A stretch of DNA of 64,000 nt from Flagellimonas allohymeniacidonis (GTDB lineage Bacteria > Bacteroidota > Bacteroidia > Flavobacteriales > Flavobacteriaceae). Below are positions 53,079 to 61,683 of the stretch, one piece after another. The notes beneath the pieces are model-generated. The model did no database searches and had not been told where the DNA came from. It saw nothing but the letters and a program-made list of their open reading frames with translations. The stretch spans positions 473,290-537,289 of the forward strand of contig NZ_SGIU01000001.1 in assembly GCF_004296335.1 (NCBI RefSeq), written 5' to 3'. Within the stretch, counting starts at the first letter, position 1, and each line of letters starts with the position of its first letter. The translations under genes and the position numbers were made by a program.

Positions 53079-53912
53079 ATGATTGAATTGGGAAACTTTA
53101 ATACCTTAAAGGTGCTTAGAAGCACCAGCGTAGGATTGTTTTTGGGAGATGACGAAGACACCGAGATTTTGCTCCCCAACAAGTATGTTCCGGCTGATTT
53201 TGAGATAAATGATGAACTGCAGGTATTCTGTTATTTGGACAATAATGAAAGACCCATCGCCACCACGTTGCAACCACTGGTTCGCAGAAATTGTTTTGCA
53301 TATCTCGAGGTAAAGCAGGTAAGTCCCTTTGGGGCCTTCTTGGACTGGGGTTTGGAAAAACATCTTTTGGCGCCATTTCGCGAACAGCGAGTTAGGATGG
53401 AGGAGGGAAAGAAATACGTAGTGTATTGTTATCTGGACGAAGAATCATTTCGTTTAGTGGCTACCAGTAGAATCAATCGTCATTTAACCAACGTAGGATT
53501 TGATTTGCCAGTGAACACCAAGGTAAATCTACTTGTGAGCCGAAGAACACCTCTAGGGTGGGAGGTAATCATTGATGATAAATTTTTGGGATTGCTTTTC
53601 GAAAGCGATGTTTTTCGGCCAATCGCAGTTGGGGATTATTTGGAAGGATATATCAAAAATGTGAGGGAGGACAACAAAATTGATGTAACCCTACAACCTT
53701 TGGGAACCAAGATGCTCGAACCATCGGCCCAATTGGTGCTGGATAGGTTACATGAAAGTGGAGGATACCTATCACTGCACGACAAATCATCACCCGATGA
53801 AATCAAAAATGCTTTGCATTTGAGCAAAAAAGCCTTCAAAAAGGCCATTGGAATTTTATACAAACAACGAAAAATACTAATTAAAGACGACGGTATTTAT
53901 TTGTCGCAATAA
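53079..53912 (+). CDS. CvfB-like S1-domain RNA-binding protein
   Basis: 277 residues from the ATG at 53079 (MIELGNFNTLKVLRSTSVGLFLGD); the TTG at 53061 overlaps the upstream terminator T-run. Consecutive S1-type beta-barrels are visible: GLFLGDDEDTEILLPNKYV, then YLEVKQVSPFGAFLDWGLEKHLLAPF and VAVGDYLEGYIKNVREDNKIDVTLQ, and a C-terminal winged helix (SPDEIKNALHLSKKAFKKAIGILYKQRKI). This matches CvfB (YitL), an RNA-binding protein affecting virulence gene expression in Staphylococcus. Role here unknown. Confidence 0.88.
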   Translation: MIELGNFNTLKVLRSTSVGLFLGDDEDTEILLPNKYVPADFEINDELQVFCYLDNNERPIATTLQPLVRRNCFAYLEVKQVSPFGAFLDWGLEKHLLAPFREQRVRMEEGKKYVVYCYLDEESFRLVATSRINRHLTNVGFDLPVNTKVNLLVSRRTPLGWEVIIDDKFLGLLFESDVFRPIAVGDYLEGYIKNVREDNKIDVTLQPLGTKMLEPSAQLVLDRLHESGGYLSLHDKSSPDEIKNALHLSKKAFKKAIGILYKQRKILIKDDGIYLSQ

Positions 53913-54059
53913 GTGGCCCCAGCAAGCTTTGCGTTGAAAAAAAATTGAAGCTCCAAGTTTTTTCTATTTGCAAAAAGTTTACATTTGCAATACAGGGAAG
54001 CAGTAACTTATTGATGCTTATCTAGTTAACTGAACTCAAAAACTTTAACTCCATTTAAT

Positions 54060-54659
54060 ATGCCATTTATCGAAGAAAGCGATTTATTGGATCTTCATAA
54101 GGATATCGATAAGGCCCAAATCATTAATGAGAGACTTTTAGACCAAATCAAATTCAAGAATAAGGATTTACGCAAACTGAAATTGCAGCGAAATGTGTTG
54201 CTTTCCATCTCGTTGCTTTTTATAGTAAGTGTCTTGGCCATTACGTCTTACACCGCAGGATTCAGCAGCAAAAATGCATTGGAGAACCAAAATAACCTCC
54301 TAGTTTCCATTGATAGTTTGGACGCCATTAAAACCCGAATAGACAATCTTAAACTTCAGAACCAAGAACTCAGTTTAGTTCATGAATTCTATTTGGCAAA
54401 GGCTTTTTTGGAAAAGGAAAAGATTTATTCCGTGCAAATAAAATCCTTTGTGGATAACAATGTCACCTTGGCCTCCGAGGCCCTTACCAATACTTTGTTT
54501 GTAAAGACTAACCCTTTCTACGCTTATTCCTTGGGTAATTTTGAAACTTTGGATGAAGCCCGGGTGTTTAGAAAGCAATTGGTTCAAATGGGCTTTGAGG
54601 ATGCGTTCGTCGCCTCTTACCAAGACGGGAAAAGGGTACAAATAGAAGACCCCTATTAG
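54060..54659 (+). CDS. Coiled-coil membrane protein with a SPOR-like C-terminus
   Basis: 199 residues. A charged N-terminal coiled coil (about 10-45) leads to a transmembrane helix (about 47-68, LLSISLLFIVSVLAITSYT), a second coiled coil (about 75-110) and a C-terminal SPOR-like alpha-beta unit (about 120-199, IYSVQIKSF and YAYSLGNFETLDEARVFRKQLVQMGFEDAFV). SPOR domains bind denuded peptidoglycan at division sites, so it is perhaps a cell-envelope protein. It lies only 2 nt before menA, so expression is joint, but a menaquinone role is not indicated. Confidence 0.78.
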   Translation: MPFIEESDLLDLHKDIDKAQIINERLLDQIKFKNKDLRKLKLQRNVLLSISLLFIVSVLAITSYTAGFSSKNALENQNNLLVSIDSLDAIKTRIDNLKLQNQELSLVHEFYLAKAFLEKEKIYSVQIKSFVDNNVTLASEALTNTLFVKTNPFYAYSLGNFETLDEARVFRKQLVQMGFEDAFVASYQDGKRVQIEDPY

Positions 54660-54661
54660 AT

Positions 54662-55570
54662 TTGAGCCCATTTAAGGCATGGCTCCTTGCAGCCAGGTTA
54701 CGCACACTGCCACTTTCATTATCAGGAATCATAACGGGAACCGCCTTGGCCTTAAGGGAAGGTTTTTTTGATACAACGATATTCGTACTGGCACTCCTTA
54801 CCACAGTGGGCTTCCAGATTACCTCAAACTTTGCCAATGATTATGGAGATGGAGTTAAGGGGACAGATAGCGAAGGTCGAATAGGACCTCAACGAGCACT
54901 GCAATCGGGTCTTCTTTCTAGAGCCTCGTTAAAAAGAGGGATAGTCATATCCGTAGTTCTAAGCCTTTTATTGGCAACACTACTGTTATTAGCGGCTTTC
55001 GGGACGGAGAATATCGGATATTTTACCTTATTTATAGTCTTAGGCGCCCTCAGTGTTTGGGCCGCCATACGATATACCATGGGCACCAGCCCATATGGTT
55101 ATAGAGGATTGGGTGATGTAGCTGTTTTTATTTTCTTTGGTTTAATAGGAGTATTGGGAAGTATGTTTTTGTACACCAAGTCTCTGGATTGGACAGCATT
55201 TTTGCCAGCCATAACCATTGGTCTTTTATGTGTCGGAGTATTAAACCTAAATAATTTAAGAGATGTTGACTCGGATAAAACCCATGGAAAAAATACACTA
55301 ATAGTATTTATGGGATTTGAGAATGGAAAACGATATCACCTGGCTCTAATAGCGCTCTCTTTTTTGGCCATGTTGTATTTTGGTTGGGCAACCCGTATCC
55401 CATGGCAGCATTCATTTTATCTGCTGGTTTTTCTGCCCATTGGCCTCCATCTTTTAAAAGTAATGAAGACAAAGCAACCCAAATTGCTTGATCCGGAACT
55501 AAAGAAATTGGCCCTAAGTACCTTCCTTCTGTCAGTTTTGTTCATGATAGCAGTTAATTATTTTTTGTAA
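54662..55570 (+). CDS. menA: 1,4-dihydroxy-2-naphthoate polyprenyltransferase
   Basis: A 302-residue UbiA-family membrane enzyme starting at TTG (54662). The first Asp-rich motif is NFANDYGDGVKGTDSEGRIGPQRAL and the second NLNNLRDVDSDKTHGKNTL, which bind the Mg-diphosphate of the polyprenyl donor. About nine helices. It attaches the isoprenoid tail to DHNA, giving demethylmenaquinone. It follows the SPOR-like gene by 2 nt. Confidence 0.94.
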   Translation: MSPFKAWLLAARLRTLPLSLSGIITGTALALREGFFDTTIFVLALLTTVGFQITSNFANDYGDGVKGTDSEGRIGPQRALQSGLLSRASLKRGIVISVVLSLLLATLLLLAAFGTENIGYFTLFIVLGALSVWAAIRYTMGTSPYGYRGLGDVAVFIFFGLIGVLGSMFLYTKSLDWTAFLPAITIGLLCVGVLNLNNLRDVDSDKTHGKNTLIVFMGFENGKRYHLALIALSFLAMLYFGWATRIPWQHSFYLLVFLPIGLHLLKVMKTKQPKLLDPELKKLALSTFLLSVLFMIAVNYFL

Positions 55571-55603
55571 TTTTGAGTACTAACCCACTAAACTTAACGA
55601 AAC

Positions 55604-56359
55604 TTGGAACATCTCATTAAGATATTGATTGTTGAGGATAACGTAATTATCGCCGACGACATGCAGTCCATGTTGGAGGAGATAGGGTACGAGATTGTTG
55701 ATAATGTGATTGTTTACGAACAAGCGGTTGAAGTATTAAAGAATAATCATGTTGATTTGGTCCTGATTGATATCATCCTGGCATCAGATAAAACAGGAAT
55801 CGACCTTGGAAAACATATTCGTGAAAAGTATAATATACCTTTCATATTTGTCACTTCAAACTCAGATCGGGCCACAGTAGAGAATGCCAAAACGGTGAAG
55901 CCGGATGGTTATTTGGTAAAACCGTTTGAACAGCAAGATCTTTATACCTCCATAGAAATAGCACTTTCGAATTTCAATTATTCAAGAAAGGAGAACACTA
56001 AGGAAATCGCCGGTAGTGAAGGCGATGCTTTTACTTCCAATTCGGTACTTAAGGATTCCATATTTGTAAAAAAACAACACCTTTATTATCGTATTCAATT
56101 TAAGGACATACAATTTATCAAAGCGGATAATGTTTATTTGGAAGTGAACACAGCAGACAAAAAGTTTTTGGTTCGCTCACCTTTGAAGGACTACTTGGAA
56201 AAATTGCCAAAGAATAAATTTTATAGGGCCCACAAGTCCTATATTGTCAATGTCGATCATATTGATGCCATTAATTCAAAGGACATTATGATCAACAATA
56301 ACCTTATTCCGATATCCAAAGATTTTAAGGAGTTCATTATTTCTTCTATGAACAGCTAG
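55604..56359 (+). CDS. LytTR response regulator
   Basis: A 251-residue protein with TTG start. Receiver domain 1-120: acidic pair Glu11-Asp12, phospho-acceptor Asp56 (LVLIDIIL), Thr84 and Lys106 (LVKPF). The LytTR DNA-binding domain is at about 150-250 (FKDIQFIKADNVYLEV, KNKFYRAHKSYIVNVDHIDAI). It lies ahead of a TPR histidine kinase in the same direction, presumably its partner. Target genes unknown; the nearby men genes are candidates only by position. Confidence 0.92.
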   Translation: MEHLIKILIVEDNVIIADDMQSMLEEIGYEIVDNVIVYEQAVEVLKNNHVDLVLIDIILASDKTGIDLGKHIREKYNIPFIFVTSNSDRATVENAKTVKPDGYLVKPFEQQDLYTSIEIALSNFNYSRKENTKEIAGSEGDAFTSNSVLKDSIFVKKQHLYYRIQFKDIQFIKADNVYLEVNTADKKFLVRSPLKDYLEKLPKNKFYRAHKSYIVNVDHIDAINSKDIMINNNLIPISKDFKEFIISSMNS

Positions 56360-56380
56360 GAAAAAGAACGCATAGGATTT

Positions 56381-56407
56381 AAAAGTGCCCTTTAAGGGCA
56401 CTTTTTT
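56381..56407 (+). terminator. Terminator of the LytTR gene
   Basis: AAGTGCCC / GGGCACTT inverted repeat with loop TTTAA followed by a T-run. Confidence 0.88.
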
Positions 56408-56490
56408 GTTTCCGGTGGGATAACCACAACTTTTCTACTGTTCACAACATAAGTTTCACTAAAAGCAAGACTAAAAATATCTTTAGAGTG

Positions 56491-56576
56491 TAATTAGTCA
56501 AGAAAAGTAATTTTTCATTTTCATATAGTGTTCTCGTAAAAGGGTCTTGTTTTAATAACAAGGCCTTTTTTGTTTT
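56491..56576 (+). ncRNA. Candidate small RNA (about 85 nt)
   Basis: A promoter-like TATCTTTA at 56478-56485 would start transcription near 56491. A hairpin GGTCTTGTT / AACAAGGCC (56543-56551 with 56557-56565) followed by a T-run ends it. Between them there is no coding frame. The upstream gene already has its own terminator, so this second one needs another transcript. This is inference only. Confidence 0.35.
56543..56576 (+). terminator. Second terminator in the LytTR-kinase spacer
   Basis: Nine-pair stem GGTCTTGTT / AACAAGGCC (one G-U) with a 5-nt loop and a following T-run. Confidence 0.8.
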
Positions 56577-56896
56577 ATCTATGCTGAGGGAATCATTTAT
56601 TCCATGAACGGCACAAAACATCGATAAATGGTACTTTCATATACACCATTTTACTTTTCACAACAGAAATCGGCCATTTCACAACAATAGTGAACATCTC
56701 AATGTTAATGGATTTAATTTTGAATCAAAAGAACCGTTCTATACATAGAGATTTCTTCGCAGGGCACATGCACACCTAATGGCAATTATCCCTGCTTAAA
56801 CTGCTTTTTGTGACTAGTACGGCGTCAAAAAATAAGAACAAAACACAAAATCCTTTAGAACCTAAATCCTATTTGGAGTATTATCGAATTGAAGTA

Positions 56897-58858
56897 ATGA
56901 AATTATTCCTGAAAACCTCAATTATTGCTTTAATCACTGTGTTTTGTCATGCCTCTTGGGGTCAGGCCATTCAAGATGATGAGATCAGCGTTTTGAATCA
57001 ATTTCAAGACGCACCCAACTCAGGTGAGCGCTTTGATATTTTCTTTAATTCAATGGATAGGTATAACGTGAATTCTGCCTACGATTGGTTGGATACCATC
57101 AAAATATATTTATCCAATTCCCAAACCACCAATGATTCAATTGCCTTGGGCCAATACAAAATGATGCAGGCCCAGATTTATAATGATTTGGGGGACTACG
57201 ATAAGAGTATTGCTCTTGCCAAAGAATTATATGCGGCCAAAGATTCCATGAACAGGACCTCCATAAAAATAGTTCTTGATGTTCTCGACGATAATTACGC
57301 CAATCTCCAGCTGTATGACAAGCAGATAGAAATACGTAAGGAAAAACGTGAAATAGGCATCACCGAAAACGTGGCCTTCTATGACATTTACAGTAACCTT
57401 GGTTTGCACCGTAAGGCTAGAAACCAATACATTATGGAGGTAAAACCTACGATTGCCGACAATGACTCGTACGGTCTGGCCGAATATCATAGCAAGGTGG
57501 GTAACTATTTAAGGTTGGATAATTCCGCCCCGACGGCCATGAGCGAGCTTAAAAAAGCGAAGGCGTACCTTGATGTTTTTATCAACGATATATCAAAAGA
57601 AAAAACAGAACAACAACTTTTCGATGCGGACCTCTTAAAAGCTGAAATAGAAGGTAATATAGGAAAGTGCCATGTACTTTTGGGAGAATATGAAGAGGCC
57701 ATTCCCTTGTTGGAAAGTAGCATTGAGGTGCTGAAATCCTCGCCAAGCAACGGACACCAGAGCGAGGTTATTGAAAACACGCTCAACTTGGCCGATGCCA
57801 ATCTTCAACTGGAGCAATTTAGAGATGCAAAAAAGAGTTTGGACATTGAGTTTGATAATATCAATGCCCTACAGGATATTAAAAGAAACAGTCTTCTTGC
57901 CGCCTTTTATGATAGGGTGGAAAACTATCAAAATGCCGCTACATATTATAAGCGTAACGAAAGAATCAAAGACTCATTGAACCAAAAACAATCCTCTTTG
58001 ATTAAACAGCAATTGGTTACCATTGTTGCCAATGAGGATTTGGAAAATTCACAACGTTTGATTGATGAGCAAAAACGTATCAATGAGCTGGCACGAAGCG
58101 AAATGAAAGCCAAGGATGAACGTATCAACTTGGTATTTATCTCGTTGATTTTCACCTTGCTTGGATTCGCTGGCTTGGTCTATGCCTACTTAAAGAGTAT
58201 TAAAAACCAGCGTTTGATTGCCGAGCAAAAACATATTATCGAAAACGCTTTGGTTGAAAAAGATTCCCTGCTGAAAGAAATCCATCATAGGGTGAAGAAC
58301 AACCTTCAGATGGTGTCGAGTCTGTTAAGTCTTCAAACGAAAAACACCCGAAGTAAATCGGCTATTGAAGCTTTGGAAGAAGGCAAGAGTAGGGTAAAGG
58401 CCATGGCATTGATTCATCAAAAATTGTATCAAAACGATGATCTTTCAGTTATCGAAATGCAAGGTTATATTGAGAGTTTGATCAATAGTGTGCAATCAGT
58501 ATATAAAAAAGGAGGCCACAATATTAGCATCACTATCGATGCTGAAGGAACCGAATTGGACATTGATCGTGCCATCCCATTTGGATTGATTCTGAACGAA
58601 TTGGTTTCCAATTCCTTTAAGTACGCCTTTCCGGAAAATGACGAAAACGGAAAGATTTACATCCACCTTAGAAAGAATGGCGAACAAGGTTATTTTGAAT
58701 ACACCGATAATGGGGTTGGTCTTCCTGAAGATACCGAGGAACGAACGCATTCCTCCATGGGAATTCGACTAATGAACCGATTGGTGAACCAGCTTCAATC
58801 CAAATTGAACATTGATAAGGCCGGCGAAGGCGTCCGCTTTTGGTTTAACTTCAGTTAA
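56897..58858 (+). CDS. TPR sensor histidine kinase (HisKA_2 type)
   Basis: 653 residues from the ATG at 56897 (MKLFLKTSIIALITVFCHASWGQ, a signal peptide); an earlier in-frame ATG adds 29 polar residues. About six TPR units extend over the periplasmic part. A transmembrane helix (FISLIFTLLGFAGLVYAYL) precedes the kinase core. EIHHRVKNNLQMVSSLLSLQ is the HisKA_2 box with the phospho-acceptor His; the HATPase has LILNELVSNSFKYAFPE, YTDNGVGLP and SSMGIRLMNRLV. Partner of the LytTR regulator upstream. Confidence 0.92.
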   Translation: MKLFLKTSIIALITVFCHASWGQAIQDDEISVLNQFQDAPNSGERFDIFFNSMDRYNVNSAYDWLDTIKIYLSNSQTTNDSIALGQYKMMQAQIYNDLGDYDKSIALAKELYAAKDSMNRTSIKIVLDVLDDNYANLQLYDKQIEIRKEKREIGITENVAFYDIYSNLGLHRKARNQYIMEVKPTIADNDSYGLAEYHSKVGNYLRLDNSAPTAMSELKKAKAYLDVFINDISKEKTEQQLFDADLLKAEIEGNIGKCHVLLGEYEEAIPLLESSIEVLKSSPSNGHQSEVIENTLNLADANLQLEQFRDAKKSLDIEFDNINALQDIKRNSLLAAFYDRVENYQNAATYYKRNERIKDSLNQKQSSLIKQQLVTIVANEDLENSQRLIDEQKRINELARSEMKAKDERINLVFISLIFTLLGFAGLVYAYLKSIKNQRLIAEQKHIIENALVEKDSLLKEIHHRVKNNLQMVSSLLSLQTKNTRSKSAIEALEEGKSRVKAMALIHQKLYQNDDLSVIEMQGYIESLINSVQSVYKKGGHNISITIDAEGTELDIDRAIPFGLILNELVSNSFKYAFPENDENGKIYIHLRKNGEQGYFEYTDNGVGLPEDTEERTHSSMGIRLMNRLVNQLQSKLNIDKAGEGVRFWFNFS

Positions 58859-58860
58859 GA

Positions 58861-59655
58861 CTACCTCACCTGACTTTTCATAACAACCTTGTGCAGCATT
58901 TTTGGAAAAAATCGCTTTAGGTATATTCCCCGTATTTCACTTCGGCCAATGTAGACTTCAAATTTTTCGTTTCGCATAGCCTTCACAATTTGTTTGGCTA
59001 CTTGTTTGGGGGGCAATCCGCTTAGGGTAGCGGTATCGTTTTCTTTTTGCAACGAACCATCCCCAATCAAGGCATTTTTGGCAACATTGGTATTTACAAA
59101 TCCTGGACAAACCATGGTTACTTTCACATTGTCTTTATCGTGTTCCATTCGAAGAACATCAAAAAAACCATGAAGCGCATGTTTTGCTGCGCAATAGCCC
59201 GAACGATAGGGTGAACCAAATCGACCCATTATGCTGGTTACGGTCACAAAATGCCCTCCATCATTTTCAACGAAATGTGGCAGTAAAGCCGTACTCAGCG
59301 CCACAGTGCCCAAGTAATTTATATCCATGAGCTTGCGGTAAACCTCAAAATCGGTATCCAATATCAATGACCGTTGGCTTACACCTGCGTTGTTGATTAG
59401 AACATCTACCCCGCCAAACAATGAAATTGCCTTTTGTATTAGTTCCTTCATCTCGTTGTGACGGCTCAAGTCCATGGTTAGGACTTCTATGTTGCCCCTT
59501 GGCTCACATAAGGCCTTTACTTTCTCCAATTCCTCGGCATTTCTCGAAGAAATGATAAGATTACATGCTTCCTTGCTTAAGGTTTCTGCCAGGGCTTTGC
59601 CTATTCCAGATGAAGCCCCGGTTATCCAAATGGTTTTTCCTTCTAAGTTATACAT
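58861..59655 (-). CDS. SDR family oxidoreductase
   Basis: A 264-residue classical short-chain dehydrogenase. TGASSGIGKALAETL binds the cofactor, VLINNAGVSQRS is the NNAG motif, and the catalytic Ser (TVTSIMGR) and YCAAK Tyr-Lys pair are intact. The C-terminal NEKFEVYIGRSEIRGIYLKRFFPKMLHKV is basic and hydrophobic, as in membrane-attached DHRS7-like SDRs. Substrate unknown. Converges on the kinase with 2 nt between and is divergent from menC. Confidence 0.9.
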   Translation of the reverse strand: MYNLEGKTIWITGASSGIGKALAETLSKEACNLIISSRNAEELEKVKALCEPRGNIEVLTMDLSRHNEMKELIQKAISLFGGVDVLINNAGVSQRSLILDTDFEVYRKLMDINYLGTVALSTALLPHFVENDGGHFVTVTSIMGRFGSPYRSGYCAAKHALHGFFDVLRMEHDKDNVKVTMVCPGFVNTNVAKNALIGDGSLQKENDTATLSGLPPKQVAKQIVKAMRNEKFEVYIGRSEIRGIYLKRFFPKMLHKVVMKSQVR

Positions 59656-59683
59656 GCCTTGAATTTTTGTGTGAAAATATAAG

Positions 59684-59691
59684 TAAATTTG
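59684..59691 (+). promoter_or_regulatory. Promoter -7 box of menC
   Basis: TAAATTTG matches TAnnTTTG, with TTG at 59659-59661 (22-nt spacer). It ends 10 nt before the ATG at 59702. Confidence 0.55.
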
Positions 59692-59701
59692 AGAGCATCA
59701 C

Positions 59702-60754
59702 ATGAAAGCGACTTACAAAAGGCACCTTCTCAATTTTAAGACCCCCAGCGGAACCTCAAGAGGCGTTATGACGGAGAAAGAAACATGGTTTTTGGTATTG
59801 AGCCATGACGGTTCTTACGGGATTGGTGAATGCGGTTTGTTACGAGGATTGAGTATCGACGATGTGGAAGGGTATGAAGCGAAACTTGCCTGGGTGTGCA
59901 AAAACGTTGATTTGGGATTAGAAAAACTTTGGGAAGAGCTCACGGAATTTCCCTCCATTCAATTTGGATTGGAACAAGCTTTTATTTCATTACAAAGCAC
60001 CGATTCCTTTGAATTATTCCCTTCAGCTTTTACCAAATCCGACATCCCTATTGCCATCAATGGATTGATTTGGATGGGTGACAAGGAATTCATGTTGTCC
60101 CAATTGGAACAAAAACTTGAGGAAGGCTTCCACTGTATTAAAATGAAAATTGGAGCCATTGATTTTAAAAGTGAACTTTCCATCCTTAGATCTATTCGCG
60201 AGAAATTCTCACCTTCAGAAATTGAATTGCGCGTGGATGCCAACGGAGCCTTTTCCGCATCCGAAGCTTTGGACAAATTAAAAGTGCTCGCCAAATTCGA
60301 TATCCATTCCATAGAACAGCCCATAAAGGCTGGACAATGGGAAGCGATGCAAAGATTATGCGCTGAAACACCTTTACCGATTGCTTTGGATGAAGAACTT
60401 ATTGGTATATCTGATGTAACAAAAAAGGAAGAACTACTACAAACCGTGAGACCTCAATACATTATTTTGAAACCAAGTTTGATAGGAGGATTTCGGAAAA
60501 GCAAGGAATGGATTGACTTGGCGAACAAGTACCGAATAGGGTGGTGGATTACTAGCGCTTTGGAGAGCAACATTGGCTTAAATGCCATTGCCCAATGGAC
60601 CTTTTCACTCCAAACTAAAATGCCACAGGGTCTGGGCACGGGAAGCTTGTTCACAAATAATTTTGAAAGCCCTTTGGAAGTTTCCGAAGGCAATCTTTTT
60701 TATAAACAAAACAAGAATTGGCAGAAAAACTTAATTCATAATTTATGTATATAG
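59702..60754 (+). CDS. menC: o-Succinylbenzoate synthase (enolase superfamily)
   Basis: 350 residues. The enolase-superfamily catalytic set is visible: IKMKIGAI carries the Lys-x-Lys, ELRVDANGAFS the first Asp ligand, SIEQPIKAG the Glu, LDEELIG the Asp and YIILKPSLIGGF the second Lys. This Lys/Lys arrangement occurs in MenC and in dipeptide epimerases; the location before the MenE-like gene favours MenC, which dehydrates SHCHC. It overlaps the CPBP gene by 10 nt. Confidence 0.9.
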   Translation: MKATYKRHLLNFKTPSGTSRGVMTEKETWFLVLSHDGSYGIGECGLLRGLSIDDVEGYEAKLAWVCKNVDLGLEKLWEELTEFPSIQFGLEQAFISLQSTDSFELFPSAFTKSDIPIAINGLIWMGDKEFMLSQLEQKLEEGFHCIKMKIGAIDFKSELSILRSIREKFSPSEIELRVDANGAFSASEALDKLKVLAKFDIHSIEQPIKAGQWEAMQRLCAETPLPIALDEELIGISDVTKKEELLQTVRPQYIILKPSLIGGFRKSKEWIDLANKYRIGWWITSALESNIGLNAIAQWTFSLQTKMPQGLGTGSLFTNNFESPLEVSEGNLFYKQNKNWQKNLIHNLCI

Positions 60755-61683
60755 AACAAGGATACAAAGGGAGTTTAGGTCTTTGGAAATATTTGTTTCT
60801 CCCTATCGGGTTTATAGCTTTTATGGCATTCAACTACTTGGCCACTATCAATTCCCCGGTCAGTGTCGAAGACACGTTAAATCAACTTATAGATCAATTG
60901 GGCTCGAATATTGTTTTGATCATTCTATTGGCCCCTTTGGCGGCAGGTTTGTTTGTGGTTTTGGGATGGACGTACTTGGTGCATCAGCAATCCATAACCT
61001 CATTGACCACATCGCGCAAGCGAATTGATTGGAAACGAATTTTCTTTGCCTTTTTTCTTTGGGGCGGATTAACTGTTTTACTCACAGGAATTGATATCTA
61101 TTTCTCTCCCGAGGATTATGTTTGGAATTTTGACCTACAGAAATTTATACCCTTGGCGATAATAGCGATTATCTTAATACCCCTGCAAACGAGTTTTGAA
61201 GAATATATGTTTCGGGGACATATCATGCAGGGTTTGGGGATTTTTGCCAAGAACAGATGGGTTCCTTTGTTTGTGACCTCCATTTTGTTTGGTCTAATGC
61301 ATATTGCCAATCCCGAAGTAGAGAAGTTGGGATTGGGCATCATGGTGTTTTATATTGGAACCGGTTTCTTTTTAGGTATTCTTACCTTAATGGATGAAGG
61401 TTTGGAACTTGCACTCGGCTTTCATGCGGCCAACAATTTGATTACCGCACTTCTGGTAACTGCGGATTGGACCGCCTTTCAAACCCATTCTGTCTACAAA
61501 GACATAGCTGAGCCTGTGATTGGTTGGGATATTTTAATTCCCATTTTTGTGGTATTCCCATTACTTTTAGTTCTTTTTTCCAGGAAATATGGATGGAAAA
61601 ACTGGAAAGAAAAGTTGTTTGGACGAGTAATGTCGGAAGAAGAATTTAATGCAATCAATGAAAGCGAATCCAAATTGGTATAA
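60745..61683 (+). CDS. CPBP intramembrane metalloprotease
   Basis: 312 residues and about eight helices. The CAAX-protease-like motif FEEYMFRGHIMQGLG gives the Glu152-Glu153 pair and Arg157; LFGLMHIANPE gives His186, and the third motif is LGFHAANNLITALL. Family members cleave or bind membrane peptides, often in bacteriocin immunity. Located between menC and menE, as in other Flavobacteria. It overlaps both neighbours, so it is coupled with them. Confidence 0.9.
   Translation: MYIEQGYKGSLGLWKYLFLPIGFIAFMAFNYLATINSPVSVEDTLNQLIDQLGSNIVLIILLAPLAAGLFVVLGWTYLVHQQSITSLTTSRKRIDWKRIFFAFFLWGGLTVLLTGIDIYFSPEDYVWNFDLQKFIPLAIIAIILIPLQTSFEEYMFRGHIMQGLGIFAKNRWVPLFVTSILFGLMHIANPEVEKLGLGIMVFYIGTGFFLGILTLMDEGLELALGFHAANNLITALLVTADWTAFQTHSVYKDIAEPVIGWDILIPIFVVFPLLLVLFSRKYGWKNWKEKLFGRVMSEEEFNAINESESKLV

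Larger units (their letters stand above)
56408..56896. other. Intergenic region with a candidate small RNA, otherwise empty
   Basis: About 490 bp between the terminator of the LytTR gene and the histidine kinase start at 56897. No protein-coding frame is convincing. Within it a promoter-like box (56478-56485) is followed about 60 nt later by a strong terminator (56543-56576). The remainder (56577-56896) probably holds the kinase leader and promoter, but I could not place a clear TAnnTTTG. Confidence 0.5.
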
